Shown one piece after another: positions 53,557 through 63,821 of a stretch of 64,000 nt of DNA; the stretch's first letter is position 1; every line of letters starts with the position of its first letter. A program made the position numbers and the translations under genes. The DNA lies in assembly GCF_014218705.1 (NCBI RefSeq), contig NZ_JABBJF010000010.1, positions 1-64,000 on the forward strand, in the 5' to 3' direction. The notes under the pieces are model-generated. The model was not told the origin of the DNA and searched no databases. It was given only the letters and a program-made list of their open reading frames with translations. This stretch comes from Kluyvera sichuanensis. GTDB lineage: Bacteria > Pseudomonadota > Gammaproteobacteria > Enterobacterales > Enterobacteriaceae.

Positions 53557-54092
53557 CCTCTGAAACCAGGTGGAATATGACTGTCAGGCTCGCTGACGGT
53601 GTTGATATCGCGACGCGTCTGGCCGTTATTGTTGGCCCGGCCCATCTGTACGCTGCGCGCCAGCTTTTGCTGCCACTGTACATGATGGAACACTTTCCCC
53701 TCCGCCTGCCAGTAAGCGACGAAAGCGGCCAGCTCTTCCGGCGTAACGGGCTCGCTTAAAGCGATACCCCACAGCGCGGAAAGGCGCAGGAACTCGGCGT
53801 CAGGCTGCCAGCCCGCGTACATGGCAAATTTGCCCATGGGGATGGCGATAGGTGCCGGGGTTGGATCCTCAAAAAATTGAGCATCCAGCGTCACGTCGCT
53901 GCCCGGTCGGGACAGCTTTTCTTCCAGCGCCAGGAGTTGCGCCAGACGTTCCTGCGTAATGGCATAGAACGCGGGCTGATTATTGGCAAACACGGCGAGC
54001 GCGCCGCCCTGAGTTTGCGCAAGAATCGCAGCAGGATCGGCGACAAAAGCGTCAATACCGATCACGTTAGGCGTTAAAATACGAGAAGACAT
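53553..54092 (-). CDS. dnaT: DnaT, primosomal protein
   Basis: This protein of 179 residues is identical in plan to E. coli Dna[21 protein letters not shown] (N-terminal trimerisation part) and a C-terminal DnaT domain with [20 protein letters not shown] and [21 protein letters not shown] that binds single-stranded DNA. It acts in PriA-dependent restart between PriB and DnaC. It is first in the dnaT-dnaC pair. Confidence 0.96.
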   Translation of the reverse strand: MSSRILTPNVIGIDAFVADPAAILAQTQGGALAVFANNQPAFYAITQERLAQLLALEEKLSRPGSDVTLDAQFFEDPTPAPIAIPMGKFAMYAGWQPDAEFLRLSALWGIALSEPVTPEELAAFVAYWQAEGKVFHHVQWQQKLARSVQMGRANNNGQTRRDINTVSEPDSHIPPGFRG

Positions 54093-54206
54093 AACACTAT
54101 CTCAATACTGAAAAAACAACGGGAAGGGGGCGGAAGCACCGCCGTATATAGTGCACATAGTAGCACAAGCTATGGGGCGGGCGGCACTCCCCGTACCGCC
54201 GATGCC

Positions 54207-54680
54207 TCACACTCTTGGGCGTTTGCGATAGAGCCACAGGCCCGGAATCGACAGCCCGATAGAGAGCGCGCCGACGATAGACGACGCCTTCAGGAAATTG
54301 CTCAGCAGCATGATCATCAGCTCTTCGGAATAGCCGAAGTGGCTGATTTTGACCGCAGAAATCATCGCCGTGTACGCCGAAATACCGGGGAACATGGGAA
54401 TGACGGCGGCTACGGTGAAGATCTTAGGGTGCGCCAGATACCAGCGCGACCACTGGATGCCGATACTGCCGACCAGCAGCGCCGCGAGGAAGGTGGCCCA
54501 CTCGATATTGAACCCGGCGGTCATCATGGCGAATCGCGAGGTATGGCCGATCGCCCCCAGCAGTGCACACCAGGGCAGTGCACGCTGCGGGACGTTAAAG
54601 ACCATGGCGAACCCAACGGCGGGAATCGCCGATAGTACGGCGTCCTGCGCCAGTAAAAACAGAAAATGCATCACACCCAT
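54207..54680 (-). CDS. yjjB: YjjB, small subunit of the YjjPB exporter
   Basis: This protein of 157 residues has about four membrane helices and matches E. coli YjjB in length and sequence ([49 protein letters not shown]). The start at 54680 (MGVMHFLF) overlaps the yjjP stop by 10 bases. YjjP and YjjB are ThrE-type halves reported to export succinate. Confidence 0.94.
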   Translation of the reverse strand: MGVMHFLFLLAQDAVLSAIPAVGFAMVFNVPQRALPWCALLGAIGHTSRFAMMTAGFNIEWATFLAALLVGSIGIQWSRWYLAHPKIFTVAAVIPMFPGISAYTAMISAVKISHFGYSEELMIMLLSNFLKASSIVGALSIGLSIPGLWLYRKRPRV

Positions 54681-55447
54681 CCGCGTAGCCCCCATAACGT
54701 CATCGCCATCACCACGCCGACGCAGGTCGCCAGCGTCAACAGGCTGGCAATTGCCCAGCGCGCCAGGCCGGTGTTGATATGGCCTTTGAACATGTCGGCA
54801 ACCGCGTTAATCAACGGGAAGCCGGGCACCAGCAACAGCACGCTGGCCGCCATCGCCACCGTTGAGGTCTGATGAAAGGCGGGCAGTTGCAGCATCAGGC
54901 CGGAAACGGTAGTGGCGACAAAGGCGGTCAGGCCAAAGTTAATCTGAGGGTGCATTGAGCGGTGGGTCAGCACCTGGCGGATGTACATGGCGATAGCGCT
55001 GGCACAGAAGGTGATGAGCGCACCGTCCCAGCCGCCGTTGTTGAGCTTGCAGAAGCAGGCGCAGGAGAGGCCTACCATCAGCACAACCAGCCAGCGTGGG
55101 TAGCGCAGCGGTTTAATCTGCGTAAAGCGCTTGCCGACGTCTTTATAGTCCAGCAACTTGTGCTCGGCCATAATGACGATGTGCTGCACCTCTGTGACCA
55201 CGTGCATGTTAATACCGCGATCGCTATTTTTACGCGTCGAAGTCAGGCACTGCCCGTCTTTAATGGTGGTTAGCACAATCGCGTTTGATGAGATCGCGCT
55301 TTCGACGCTGTCCATCCCCAGCGCGCGTCCCAGACGCGTTGATAGCTCCTCAACCAGGGCGCTCTCCGCCCCATGCTGGAGTAAAAAAAGACCGCACTGA
55401 ATACAAAGCCGTGTGACGATGCGTTGTTCTGACTGATCTACTTCCAT
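54671..55447 (-). CDS. yjjP: YjjP, large subunit of the YjjPB exporter (ThrE family)
   Basis: This protein of 258 residues has a soluble N-terminal half with conserved [47 protein letters not shown] and a C-terminal half with about five membrane helices ([27 protein letters not shown]). The start at 55447 ([14 protein letters not shown]) follows AGGATCATT and corresponds to the E. coli start; the frame continues upstream another 46 codons without support. Confidence 0.94.
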   Translation of the reverse strand: MEVDQSEQRIVTRLCIQCGLFLLQHGAESALVEELSTRLGRALGMDSVESAISSNAIVLTTIKDGQCLTSTRKNSDRGINMHVVTEVQHIVIMAEHKLLDYKDVGKRFTQIKPLRYPRWLVVLMVGLSCACFCKLNNGGWDGALITFCASAIAMYIRQVLTHRSMHPQINFGLTAFVATTVSGLMLQLPAFHQTSTVAMAASVLLLVPGFPLINAVADMFKGHINTGLARWAIASLLTLATCVGVVMAMTLWGLRGWV

Positions 55448-55590
55448 AATGATCCTGGTATCGAGAACGCCGATGTAATGACCTACTTTTACCCGAAGAG
55501 CATGGGGGAGCAATCCGGCCAGGATCAAACAATGTGCAAAAATTCGGCGGCCAGTCGCTTTTGTTGAAGAGTTGATGTTGCCCACACTTT

Positions 55591-55625
55591 TGCAAAACTG
55601 TTCGAAAGTGCAATTTTTGAACGGA
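55591..55625 (+). promoter_or_regulatory. Tandem TGCAA-containing repeats upstream of pobA
   Basis: TGCAAAACTGTTCGAA (55591) and TGCAATTTTTGAACGG (55609) form an imperfect direct repeat with 18-base phase, about 120 bases before pobA. AraC-type activators bind such direct repeats, so PobR is a candidate. The similarity of the two halves is modest. Confidence 0.4.
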
Positions 55626-55689
55626 TTCTGACCTTCTTTTTCCCCTCTGACTTATCAAAAATGCATTCTGAAACTTTATTGATACATGA

Positions 55690-56910
<1,221 letters not shown>

Positions 56911-56913
56911 AGA

Positions 56914-57813
56914 ATGAAAAGAGCGGGTGTCGAAGCGAATATGACGGAGATGGTGCCGGTATTTAAGCTCTATGGCGAGCATATGGGTTGGCCGACACCC
57001 GACCTGCTGCACTGTGAATCGATCCATAAACGGAGCAGCCTCTATGAATGGCATATTCGGGTTCATCAGCATGCCGAACTGGTGCAACTGCTTTATTTGC
57101 ACAAAGGGCAGGCTGAAATAGAAATAGAGGGACAACGCCTGGTGGTGAACGAATCTTCTATTCAGGTCGTTCCCGCGCTCTGCGTTCATGGCTTTCATTT
57201 TTCGCCGGGGACGCAAGGCTACGTGCTCTCGCTTGCGCTGCCGTTGTTAAGCCGTCTGGAGACGCAGTTTGGGCAACCGCTGGATATGCTGAACCAGCCC
57301 GGCTGTATTCCGGTCAAACGTTCCGGCCACCATATCCGTACTCTATTTGCTACGCTGCTGGAAGAGTACACCCAGGATCACGACGCGCGGGAGATGATGC
57401 TCTATTCGTTACTCAGCGCGCTGCTGGTCTGGCTCAATCGTCAGGGCAAGGCGGGAGGCGTGGTGAAGGATAACAGCGAGCGGAAACGCAGCGTGCTACG
57501 CCAGTTTAGCCGGCTGATTGAGAGCCACTACCGTGAGCATTTATCGTTGGCCGACTATGCGCAAAAGCTCCGGGTTTCCACCACCCATCTGAACTGCCTG
57601 TGCCGTGAATATCACGGTACCAGCGCATTGAACGTTTTACATCAGCGACTGCTGCTCGAAGCAAAGCGCAGCCTGCAGTACACCAGCATGACCATCACGC
57701 AGGTTTCTGATTATCTGGGGTTTAGTGATGTGACCTATTTTTCGCGTTTCTTCCGCAAGCGGGAAGGGGTGACGCCCAAAGAATTCAAAATGAAAATGGA
57801 ACTATCTGAGTAG
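56914..57813 (+). CDS. pobR: AraC-family regulator, probably PobR
   Basis: This protein of about 299 residues has an N-terminal cupin with VHQHAELVQLLYLHKGQAEIEIEGQRLVVNESSIQVVPALCVHGFHF and a C-terminal double helix-turn-helix (LSLADYAQKLRVSTTHLNCLCREYHGTSALNVLHQRLLLEAKRSL and ITQVSDYLGFSDVTYFSRFFRKREGVTPKEFK). Position directly after pobA points to the AraC-type PobR that activates pobA in response to 4-hydroxybenzoate. The start could also be the ATG at 56941 (MTEMVPVFKLYG). Confidence 0.88.
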   Translation: MKRAGVEANMTEMVPVFKLYGEHMGWPTPDLLHCESIHKRSSLYEWHIRVHQHAELVQLLYLHKGQAEIEIEGQRLVVNESSIQVVPALCVHGFHFSPGTQGYVLSLALPLLSRLETQFGQPLDMLNQPGCIPVKRSGHHIRTLFATLLEEYTQDHDAREMMLYSLLSALLVWLNRQGKAGGVVKDNSERKRSVLRQFSRLIESHYREHLSLADYAQKLRVSTTHLNCLCREYHGTSALNVLHQRLLLEAKRSLQYTSMTITQVSDYLGFSDVTYFSRFFRKREGVTPKEFKMKMELSE

Positions 57814-58100
57814 GCTGTTTTTTTGAATGTTTAATTCTACTTATTGAGACTTTAATATTTTCTAAGCAACCTCTTTTACATTGATATGCCATACTGTCGT
57901 AGTTAGTCCTGCTAACCAGATGAAATCATCTCACAGGTAAAGTCATACAGCGGTCAGGTTTATTTGATAATTAACCGACGAGTATTATGCCGCTATTAAA
58001 GGGAAATAGAAATGGATGGATTCATTTCCTGCGAATACGCTTATTTGATTAAATAAAAACATATTCAGGAAACGAATCTTCGAAAGGATACGGAGGTTAT

Positions 58101-58826
58101 ATGACGCCAGAGTACTGCAAGTTCGCAGTGATTATCAGCAAAATACCGGTTATGCAGTCTGGGCTGAATTCCATCATGCGAATGCACTTCCCGAATTATG
58201 AGCTCAATTTTTGCCAGTCTCTCGAGCAGTTAACGCTGCTTCAACTTCGCCGTACTGATGTGGTTATCGTTGATTTCTCTGGCGATATTGGCAACCCGCG
58301 TGCGCTCTGCGAGCAATACTATACGCTGCTATCGCAATATCGTGATATTCACTGGATATTTATGATTAGCCGCCAGTACTACGCATTAGCCGTTGAATTT
58401 TTAATGCGTCCGGAAAGTACGCTGCTTTCCGAATCAGACTCCGTTGAGCGGGTGGTAAAAGCCATTCAACAGGAGAATGTTAGCACGGATAACGTGAGTG
58501 AAATGCTGCTTTCGCTGCAGCATGATGCGGACGGTGATGATGATAATCAACGACTCATTATGTTGACACTGTCCGAGCGGAAAGTACTGCGACTGCTGGC
58601 GAAAGGATGGGGGATTAACCAAATCGCCGCGTTGCTGAAAAAGAGTAATAAAACCATTAGCGCGCAAAAAAATAGTGCGATGCGCCGCCTGTCTCTGCGC
58701 AGTAATGCGGAAATGTATGCCTGGCTCAACAGCAATCAGGGAATGAAGGAACTCAATCTCTATTCAGCCTACGGGGAGCAAGTCGAATGGAAAAATGCAG
58801 CAGGAAGCAGCGCATCGCTATCATAG
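58101..58826 (+). CDS. yjjQ: YjjQ, LuxR-type regulator
   Basis: This protein has 241 residues, the same as E. coli YjjQ. Its N-terminal part is a receiver-like fold without obvious phosphorylation site (FAVIISKIPVMQSGLNSIMRMHF). The C-terminal helix-turn-helix is LTLSERKVLRLLAKGWGINQIAALLKKSNKTISAQKNSAMRRL. In E. coli YjjQ represses flagellar and capsule genes. The 287-base upstream gap is AT-rich, as expected for an H-NS-silenced promoter. It is in an operon with bglJ. Confidence 0.9.
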   Translation: MTPEYCKFAVIISKIPVMQSGLNSIMRMHFPNYELNFCQSLEQLTLLQLRRTDVVIVDFSGDIGNPRALCEQYYTLLSQYRDIHWIFMISRQYYALAVEFLMRPESTLLSESDSVERVVKAIQQENVSTDNVSEMLLSLQHDADGDDDNQRLIMLTLSERKVLRLLAKGWGINQIAALLKKSNKTISAQKNSAMRRLSLRSNAEMYAWLNSNQGMKELNLYSAYGEQVEWKNAAGSSASLS

Positions 58827-59461
58827 AGCATTGTAATGTGACGGCGGTAGGGCTACGCCATCTACTGATGAGCGCTCGTGGTAGGCATTTTACTTTCCAT
58901 TTTTTTCGCAGCATTGCTGAATTTAAGCTGGCGGTCAAACAAGGGCCGTTTGATGGCGTCATGTATTGTCTCTCCGGCACGCGTGAACTTCGTATTGAAT
59001 GCCTGTTATTGATGGGCGAGATTGCCAATCATCATCCTGAGGTGATGCGCATCATTCTGGCTAACGATAAAGATGAAGCGGCGCTGATTCGGCACCTGTC
59101 GCCAACCTATATTCACGGTGTGCTCAGTAAATCCGAAACGTTGAGTGACCTACGGCATAGCGTATTCGAGCTGCTGGAAGAGGCGATAGAGGTTCGTGAA
59201 GCAATGGAGGATTCCGCTGCCCAGCGTGAAAATCGTTTTCTCAGCCCGACCGAGAACCTGATCCTGCGTTACATGACCTACGGCTATTCGTTGATGGATA
59301 TTTCTCAGCAACTGGGGCGGAATATCAAAACCATTCGCGCGCACAAATTTAATGCGATGACGAAGCTGAGAGTGAATTCCGATATTGAGCTACTGAGCGC
59401 CGCCGACCTGCTGGTGTCGTTACACGATATAAATGATGCCAGCACCTCGCCTGTTTGCTAG
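58787..59461 (+). CDS. bglJ: BglJ, LuxR-type RcsB partner
   Basis: This protein of 224 residues starts 40 bases inside yjjQ in another frame, with GGGGAGC upstream (the E. coli genes also form one transcript). The N-terminal pseudo-receiver includes RIAIIEHCNVTAVGLRHLL; the C-terminal helix-turn-helix is LSPTENLILRYMTYGYSLMDISQQLGRNIKTIRAHKFNAMTKL. BglJ forms a heterodimer with RcsB to activate genes such as bgl and leuO in E. coli. Assignment is from position and domain type. Confidence 0.87.
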   Translation: MEKCSRKQRIAIIEHCNVTAVGLRHLLMSARGRHFTFHFFRSIAEFKLAVKQGPFDGVMYCLSGTRELRIECLLLMGEIANHHPEVMRIILANDKDEAALIRHLSPTYIHGVLSKSETLSDLRHSVFELLEEAIEVREAMEDSAAQRENRFLSPTENLILRYMTYGYSLMDISQQLGRNIKTIRAHKFNAMTKLRVNSDIELLSAADLLVSLHDINDASTSPVC

Positions 59462-59916
59462 AGGCAGACATCCACCCAAGTAGCAGCGGTAAGGCTAGCC
59501 ATTCGCTCCGGCGAAATGCGTACCGCACTGTGTATGGCTCCTGCGGCAGGAAGAACTTCTTCGTATTGCTGCAGCGAGACATCACAGTACACCGCCAGCG
59601 GATTCTCCAGCCCAAATGGACAGACCCCACCGACCGGGTGACCGGTGAGAATCACCACTTCATCACTGCTTAGCATGCGAGCCTTCGCACCAAAAGTCTC
59701 TTTCAACTTCTTATTGTCCAGACGGGCATCTCCTTTCGCAACTACCAGAATGACGCGGTCTTTAACCTTCAGCGAGAGCGTTTTGGCGATTTGTCCGGGC
59801 TCAACGCGGTGCGCGGCAGCGGCAAGCGCAACGGTTGCGGTACTTTGCTCAAGCTCGATGATGCTGATGTCGGGCGCGTGCTCGGCAAAGAATGTCTTTA
59901 CGGACTGTAGGCTCAT
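59458..59916 (-). CDS. YbaK/ProXp-type aminoacyl-tRNA deacylase
   Basis: This protein of 152 residues is a free-standing version of the prolyl-tRNA synthetase editing domain: Lys in GQIAKTLSLKVKDRVILVVAKGDARLDNKKLKE, then LTGHPVGGVCPFGLENPLAVYCDVSL. Such enzymes hydrolyse mischarged tRNA (Cys- or Ala-tRNA-Pro and similar). It is shorter than YbaK itself and closer in layout to YeaK-like relatives. The start follows GGAGAGAAGC. It converges with bglJ, overlapping by 4 bases. Confidence 0.88.
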   Translation of the reverse strand: MSLQSVKTFFAEHAPDISIIELEQSTATVALAAAAHRVEPGQIAKTLSLKVKDRVILVVAKGDARLDNKKLKETFGAKARMLSSDEVVILTGHPVGGVCPFGLENPLAVYCDVSLQQYEEVLPAAGAIHSAVRISPERMASLTAATWVDVCL

Positions 59917-60030
59917 GCTTCTCTCCTGATAATTCGGCGAGTCACTCTGTCATAGAGTTACCTGGGTTGTAAATAAAGCGGCTAAGTTGTGCAAAAATTG
60001 TTTGTTTTTTGGATCTCCTTCACAATCAGT

Positions 60031-60055
60031 GCAACCGGTTACTGTAACCGGTTGC
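60031..60055. promoter_or_regulatory. Perfect 25-bp palindrome, LacI-family-like operator
   Basis: GCAACCGGTTAC and GTAACCGGTTGC are exact reverse complements around a central T. The repeated AACCGGTT core is typical of LacI/GalR-type operators. It lies about 200 bases before the EIIC start, upstream of a TATAAT box at 60104-60109. No LacI-type gene is in the window. The rest of the 59917-60253 gap contains an unproven 47-codon frame at 60121-60264. Confidence 0.75.
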
Positions 60056-60253
60056 GGTTATTCATCAGGCGATTGATACTGCGGGGGTAACTTCCTTTGT
60101 ATCTATAATAAGAGCCGTGTATGAACTGTATCGGTATGAACATCATTGCAGGTCGCAGACCCGTAACACCTGATGCTTCAATGTACGCCCAGTTGCATGT
60201 CGGCAAAATCGTTGTTGCTGTGTTGACGTCTAAAGCCTGTCAGGAGGGCTGTT

Positions 60254-61597
60254 ATGTCTGCTAATCACGCTGCATTTAATCTGATATTCCGTTTTGTAGA
60301 AAACTACGTTAGTCCGGTCGCGGGACGAATTTCCTCTCAGCGTCACGTTATGGCGATTCGTGATGGTTTTATCTCTGCCATGCCTTTTATGATTGTAGGA
60401 TCGTTTTTACTGGTTTTCGCCTACCCACCGTTTTCTCCCGATACCACCTGGGGCTTTGCCCGTGCGTGGTTAGATCTCGCTAAGCAGTTTGAAGGCCGCA
60501 TTCTGACGCCGTTTGATATGACGATGGGCATTATGTCTATCTATATCTGCGCGGCTATCTCCTATAACCTCGGTAAACACTACGAAAAGAGCAACCAGCT
60601 CGATCCGTTCATGTGTTCGATGCTCTCCATCATGGCGTTTCTGCTGGTGGCTGCACCAAAAACCAGCGGCCATCTGCCGGTTGATAGCCTGGGGGGAACT
60701 GGGATCTTCACCGCGATCCTCGTTGCTGTCTACTGCGTGGAGATGATGCGTTTTCTGAAAGTCCGTAACATCGGGATCCGCCTGCCGGATCAGGTGCCGC
60801 CGATGATCAAAAACTCCTTCGACCTGCTGATTCCAGTGCTGGTGGTGGTGTTGACGCTCTATCCGCTGAGCCTGTTTATTCAAAGCCAGTTCGACATGCT
60901 GATCCCGCAAGCCATCATGTCCGTGTTCAAACCGCTGGTTTCCGCCGCTGACTCCTTACCGGCGATTCTGCTGGCTGTACTGATTGGTCACCTGCTGTGG
61001 TTTGCAGGGATCCACGGGGCGGCGATTGTCTCCGGTATGCTGCAGATGTTCTGGCTGACTAACCTTGGCCTGAACCAGACTGCTCTGGCGCAGGGCGCGC
61101 CGCTGCCGCACATCTTTATGGAAGCGTTCTGGACCTTCTTCATCGTGGTCGGGGGTTCCGGTGCAACGATGGGGCTGGTGTTCTGCTACCTGCGTAGCCG
61201 TTCAGCCCACCTGCGTTCTATCGGCCGTCTGAGCGTGGTGCCTAGCCTGTTCAACATCAACGAACCGGTTATCTTCGGTACCCCAATCGTGATGAACCCA
61301 GTGTTCTTCATTCCATTCCTGCTGGCACCGATGGTCAACGCGATTCTGGCGTGGGCGGCGATGAAGCTGGATCTGATTGGTCGCGTGATTTCAGTGGTAC
61401 CGTGGACGGCACCGGCACCTATTGGCGGCGCATGGGCTTTAGGCTGGGACTTCCGTGCGGCGATTCTGGTGGTGCTGTTGGCCTGCGTTTCCGCAGTTAT
61501 CTACTATCCGTTCTTCAAAGTGTATGAAAAACAGTTGTTAGAGCAGGAAAACGAAGAAGCGCAGCGTGCGGCTGAAGAGAGTCAGCAGGCAGCGTAA
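60254..61597 (+). CDS. Orphan PTS EIIC, lactose/cellobiose family
   Basis: This protein of 447 residues has about ten membrane helices, family motifs MPFMIVGSFLLVFAYPP near the N-terminus and SVVPSLFNINEPVIFGTPIVMNPVFFIPFLLAPM near residue 330, where the NEP Glu contributes to sugar binding. The C-terminal tail is charged and Glu-rich. EIIC needs EIIB and EIIA for phosphotransfer; neither is encoded nearby, and no phospho-glycosidase either. AGGAGGGCTGTT precedes the ATG. It probably borrows EIIA/EIIB from a chb- or cel-type system. Confidence 0.92.
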   Translation: MSANHAAFNLIFRFVENYVSPVAGRISSQRHVMAIRDGFISAMPFMIVGSFLLVFAYPPFSPDTTWGFARAWLDLAKQFEGRILTPFDMTMGIMSIYICAAISYNLGKHYEKSNQLDPFMCSMLSIMAFLLVAAPKTSGHLPVDSLGGTGIFTAILVAVYCVEMMRFLKVRNIGIRLPDQVPPMIKNSFDLLIPVLVVVLTLYPLSLFIQSQFDMLIPQAIMSVFKPLVSAADSLPAILLAVLIGHLLWFAGIHGAAIVSGMLQMFWLTNLGLNQTALAQGAPLPHIFMEAFWTFFIVVGGSGATMGLVFCYLRSRSAHLRSIGRLSVVPSLFNINEPVIFGTPIVMNPVFFIPFLLAPMVNAILAWAAMKLDLIGRVISVVPWTAPAPIGGAWALGWDFRAAILVVLLACVSAVIYYPFFKVYEKQLLEQENEEAQRAAEESQQAA

Positions 61598-61615
61598 AAG
61601 AAAGCAGCAAAAAAT

Positions 61616-61635
61616 AACGGGGCGAAAGCCCCGTT
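61616..61635. terminator. Bidirectional terminator between EIIC and fhuF
   Basis: AACGGGGC-GAAA-GCCCCGTT is followed by GTTTATTT on the plus strand and by ATTTTTTGC on the minus strand, serving both convergent genes. Confidence 0.9.
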
Positions 61636-61637
61636 GT

Positions 61638-62426
61638 TTATTTCAGCGTACAGTCGCCACACTGTTTAACGTCGGGCAAGCGGTAACGCTGGCAGCAGGT
61701 GCGACGCACCAGCAGACCATCACGTAATACTACCGTTCGCCATAACGGATTATCCTGGCCATCGGCCAGCGTGCTAGTAAAGAAACAGCGCTGACGCAGA
61801 AGGTTGACTTGCTCTTCACCGAGTAGCGTTTTCATTTCGCCGAGATACCAGTTAATCAGATAGCCGGTATTACTCCAGATGAGCTTGCCGTTAATCTCTC
61901 CTGTTGCTTCCAGCGCCTGCACAACCGGCATAAGCGCCTGACTCACCAGATCGTCCATGCGTTCGATGGCCGGCTTCTGGCTGGCGCGAACGTCAGCGTG
62001 TACGTCGATCCAGAAGCAGGCCGCACGGCCGGTTTCGTGGAATTCTACGCGGAAATGGTCAGGGCTAAGTGAGATAGCGGATTCTTCAGTCAGCAGCGCG
62101 AGCATCAACGGTGGCACCAGCAGGCCGATGTACCATTGCGCCCAAAGGGAAAGCAGCGGTTTATTTTCTCGCGCCAGGGTTGGTTGATTGCGGTAGATAT
62201 GATCGGAATAGACGGCCAGCAAGGAGCTTAGCTCCGTCGGTTTTGCCCATTCGCTGAGGGTTCTGGCACAATCCGGGGCCGCTTCGCCCAGACGAAACAT
62301 GTCCAGCAGGTGCGGACGCAGTTCGGCTATTTTGGCGCGCACTGACTCTGCGAACGCCTGTTCCTTTGAGGGAATCGGCGTGCGCCAGATAAGGTCATCG
62401 GCGATCGGAGCGGAACGGTAAGCCAT
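61638..62426 (-). CDS. fhuF: FhuF, ferric hydroxamate siderophore reductase
   Basis: This protein of 262 residues has the same length as E. coli FhuF. The C-terminal Cys motif TCCQRYRLPDVKQCGDC binds the [2Fe-2S] cluster through the unusual C-C-x10-C-x2-C pattern. It reduces iron in ferrioxamine-type siderophores in the cytoplasm. A Fur-like box lies just upstream, and a bidirectional terminator just after. Confidence 0.96.
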   Translation of the reverse strand: MAYRSAPIADDLIWRTPIPSKEQAFAESVRAKIAELRPHLLDMFRLGEAAPDCARTLSEWAKPTELSSLLAVYSDHIYRNQPTLARENKPLLSLWAQWYIGLLVPPLMLALLTEESAISLSPDHFRVEFHETGRAACFWIDVHADVRASQKPAIERMDDLVSQALMPVVQALEATGEINGKLIWSNTGYLINWYLGEMKTLLGEEQVNLLRQRCFFTSTLADGQDNPLWRTVVLRDGLLVRRTCCQRYRLPDVKQCGDCTLK

Positions 62427-62451
62427 AGCGTTGCTGGATTCAAATCTAAAT

Positions 62452-62470
62452 GATAATGATTAGCAATACT
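62452..62470 (-). promoter_or_regulatory. Fur box upstream of fhuF
   Basis: On the minus strand AGTATTGCTAATCATTATC matches the 19-bp Fur consensus at 15 positions, with a perfect right half. It ends 26 bases before the fhuF start codon. Confidence 0.85.
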
Positions 62471-62527
62471 AGCTATAGATAAAAGCGAGCGCAAGAAGTT
62501 TGTCTCCTGCACTCGCGTTTTGTGAAC

Positions 62528-63592
62528 CTAGACGGCGGGAGCCTGCTCGTAGGTCAGGATGTTATTGCGCCCCATGTTTTTCGCTTCATACAGGGCCTTA
62601 TCCGCGCGCTGCATGGCCTGATCAATGTTGTTATCCTCCAACGGGGCTACGCCGATGCTGATGGTCACGTGGGTTGCCACGCTGGAGTTGAACATATGCG
62701 GAATTTTGAGATCGTATACGTGTTGGCGAATACGCTCGGCGGTCTGCATCGCGGCCTCAATGCTGCAGTGCGGTAGCACCACCATAAACTCCTCACCGCC
62801 AAAGCGCGTCACAATATCCCTGGAACGTACGGCGTTTCTAATCGCTGCCGAAACGCGCATCAGAGCCTGATCGCCCATCATATGGCCGTAGTGGTCGTTG
62901 TAGGCCTTGAAGTGGTCAATATCCAGCAGCAGGACGGAGTGCTGCGCCTTGCCTATCGACATTAATGAATCCAGGCGGAACTGGAACCCGCGGCGGTTGT
63001 AGAGCCCGGTCAGCGGGTCGAGCATGCTCAGACCGTTCAGCGTTTCGCGCTCTTCCAGTAGTTTATACATCAGCCCCTGCGCGAACTTATCGTTACGCCG
63101 CTGGATCACATGCTGAATAGCGATGCCAACTAACGGCAGCGCCATACAGTAGGCCATTCTCCACCATTCTCCGGAAGGACTGGTTATCAGGCACACAATA
63201 AAGGTCGGCATTGAATGGAGGGAAAAGGCGACAATATTATTGGAAAAGGCAATGGTACCGACAAATAGTACGCTGAAAAGCGCTACCATCTGGAAATTGT
63301 CATTAGGTAAAGCAAGCACCAAAGTTTTACTTAAAATATGCCAGCCCCATAAGCAGCCGAATATAACCGAAACTATTAGTATATTCAGTTTTATGCTGGT
63401 ATATCGCCAGTTCCATACTAGCAGCACGCTGCTGCCCACCGCTATCAGCATTGCGGGTAGTGGAAAAATATTAACGTTATATATCGGGCTGAAGACGGAC
63501 AGCGTCGATGAGACCAGATTCAGAAACAAAAATAGCCGGAACGTTAGCTGATATTTTTGCGCACGCAGGGTGCGCCAGGATTGTACTGTCAT
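62528..63592 (-). CDS. Membrane-bound diguanylate cyclase
   Basis: This protein of 354 residues has about six membrane helices in residues 1-165 and a C-terminal GGDEF domain: DPLTGLYNRRGF, LLLDIDHFKAYNDHYGHMMGDQAL, active site RFGGEEF, and inhibitory I-site RSRD five residues before it. It should make c-di-GMP and be subject to product inhibition. The sensor part is of no family I can name with certainty. It stands between Fur-controlled fhuF and yjjZ. Confidence 0.93.
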   Translation of the reverse strand: MTVQSWRTLRAQKYQLTFRLFLFLNLVSSTLSVFSPIYNVNIFPLPAMLIAVGSSVLLVWNWRYTSIKLNILIVSVIFGCLWGWHILSKTLVLALPNDNFQMVALFSVLFVGTIAFSNNIVAFSLHSMPTFIVCLITSPSGEWWRMAYCMALPLVGIAIQHVIQRRNDKFAQGLMYKLLEERETLNGLSMLDPLTGLYNRRGFQFRLDSLMSIGKAQHSVLLLDIDHFKAYNDHYGHMMGDQALMRVSAAIRNAVRSRDIVTRFGGEEFMVVLPHCSIEAAMQTAERIRQHVYDLKIPHMFNSSVATHVTISIGVAPLEDNNIDQAMQRADKALYEAKNMGRNNILTYEQAPAV

Positions 63593-63784
63593 TGTTGGAT
63601 GTTGTAGTCAGCCTTTAATATAAGTAAATGCATCAAAAACAAGAATAATTCATGAATGCAAAGCGCAAATTCTATTTATTTAGACATGCTATTTTTTGTA
63701 CAAGTTATCACCATACAATATACATGTCATTAATGATTATGAAACCTTAGCGCATGAGCAGACAATTGACAAAATACAATATAT

Positions 63785-63803
63785 GATATTGGTAATCATT
63801 ATC
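63785..63803 (+). promoter_or_regulatory. Fur box upstream of yjjZ
   Basis: GATATTGGTAATCATTATC matches the Fur consensus at 17 of 19 positions, 19 bases before the yjjZ start codon. Confidence 0.9.
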
Positions 63804-63821
63804 ATTTAGATGGGCTGATTC

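Noticed and set aside
55448-55585. Longer 304-residue version of YjjP
   Set aside because: The extra 46 N-terminal residues are absent from E. coli YjjP, while the internal ATG at 55447 has a ribosome site and matches its start.
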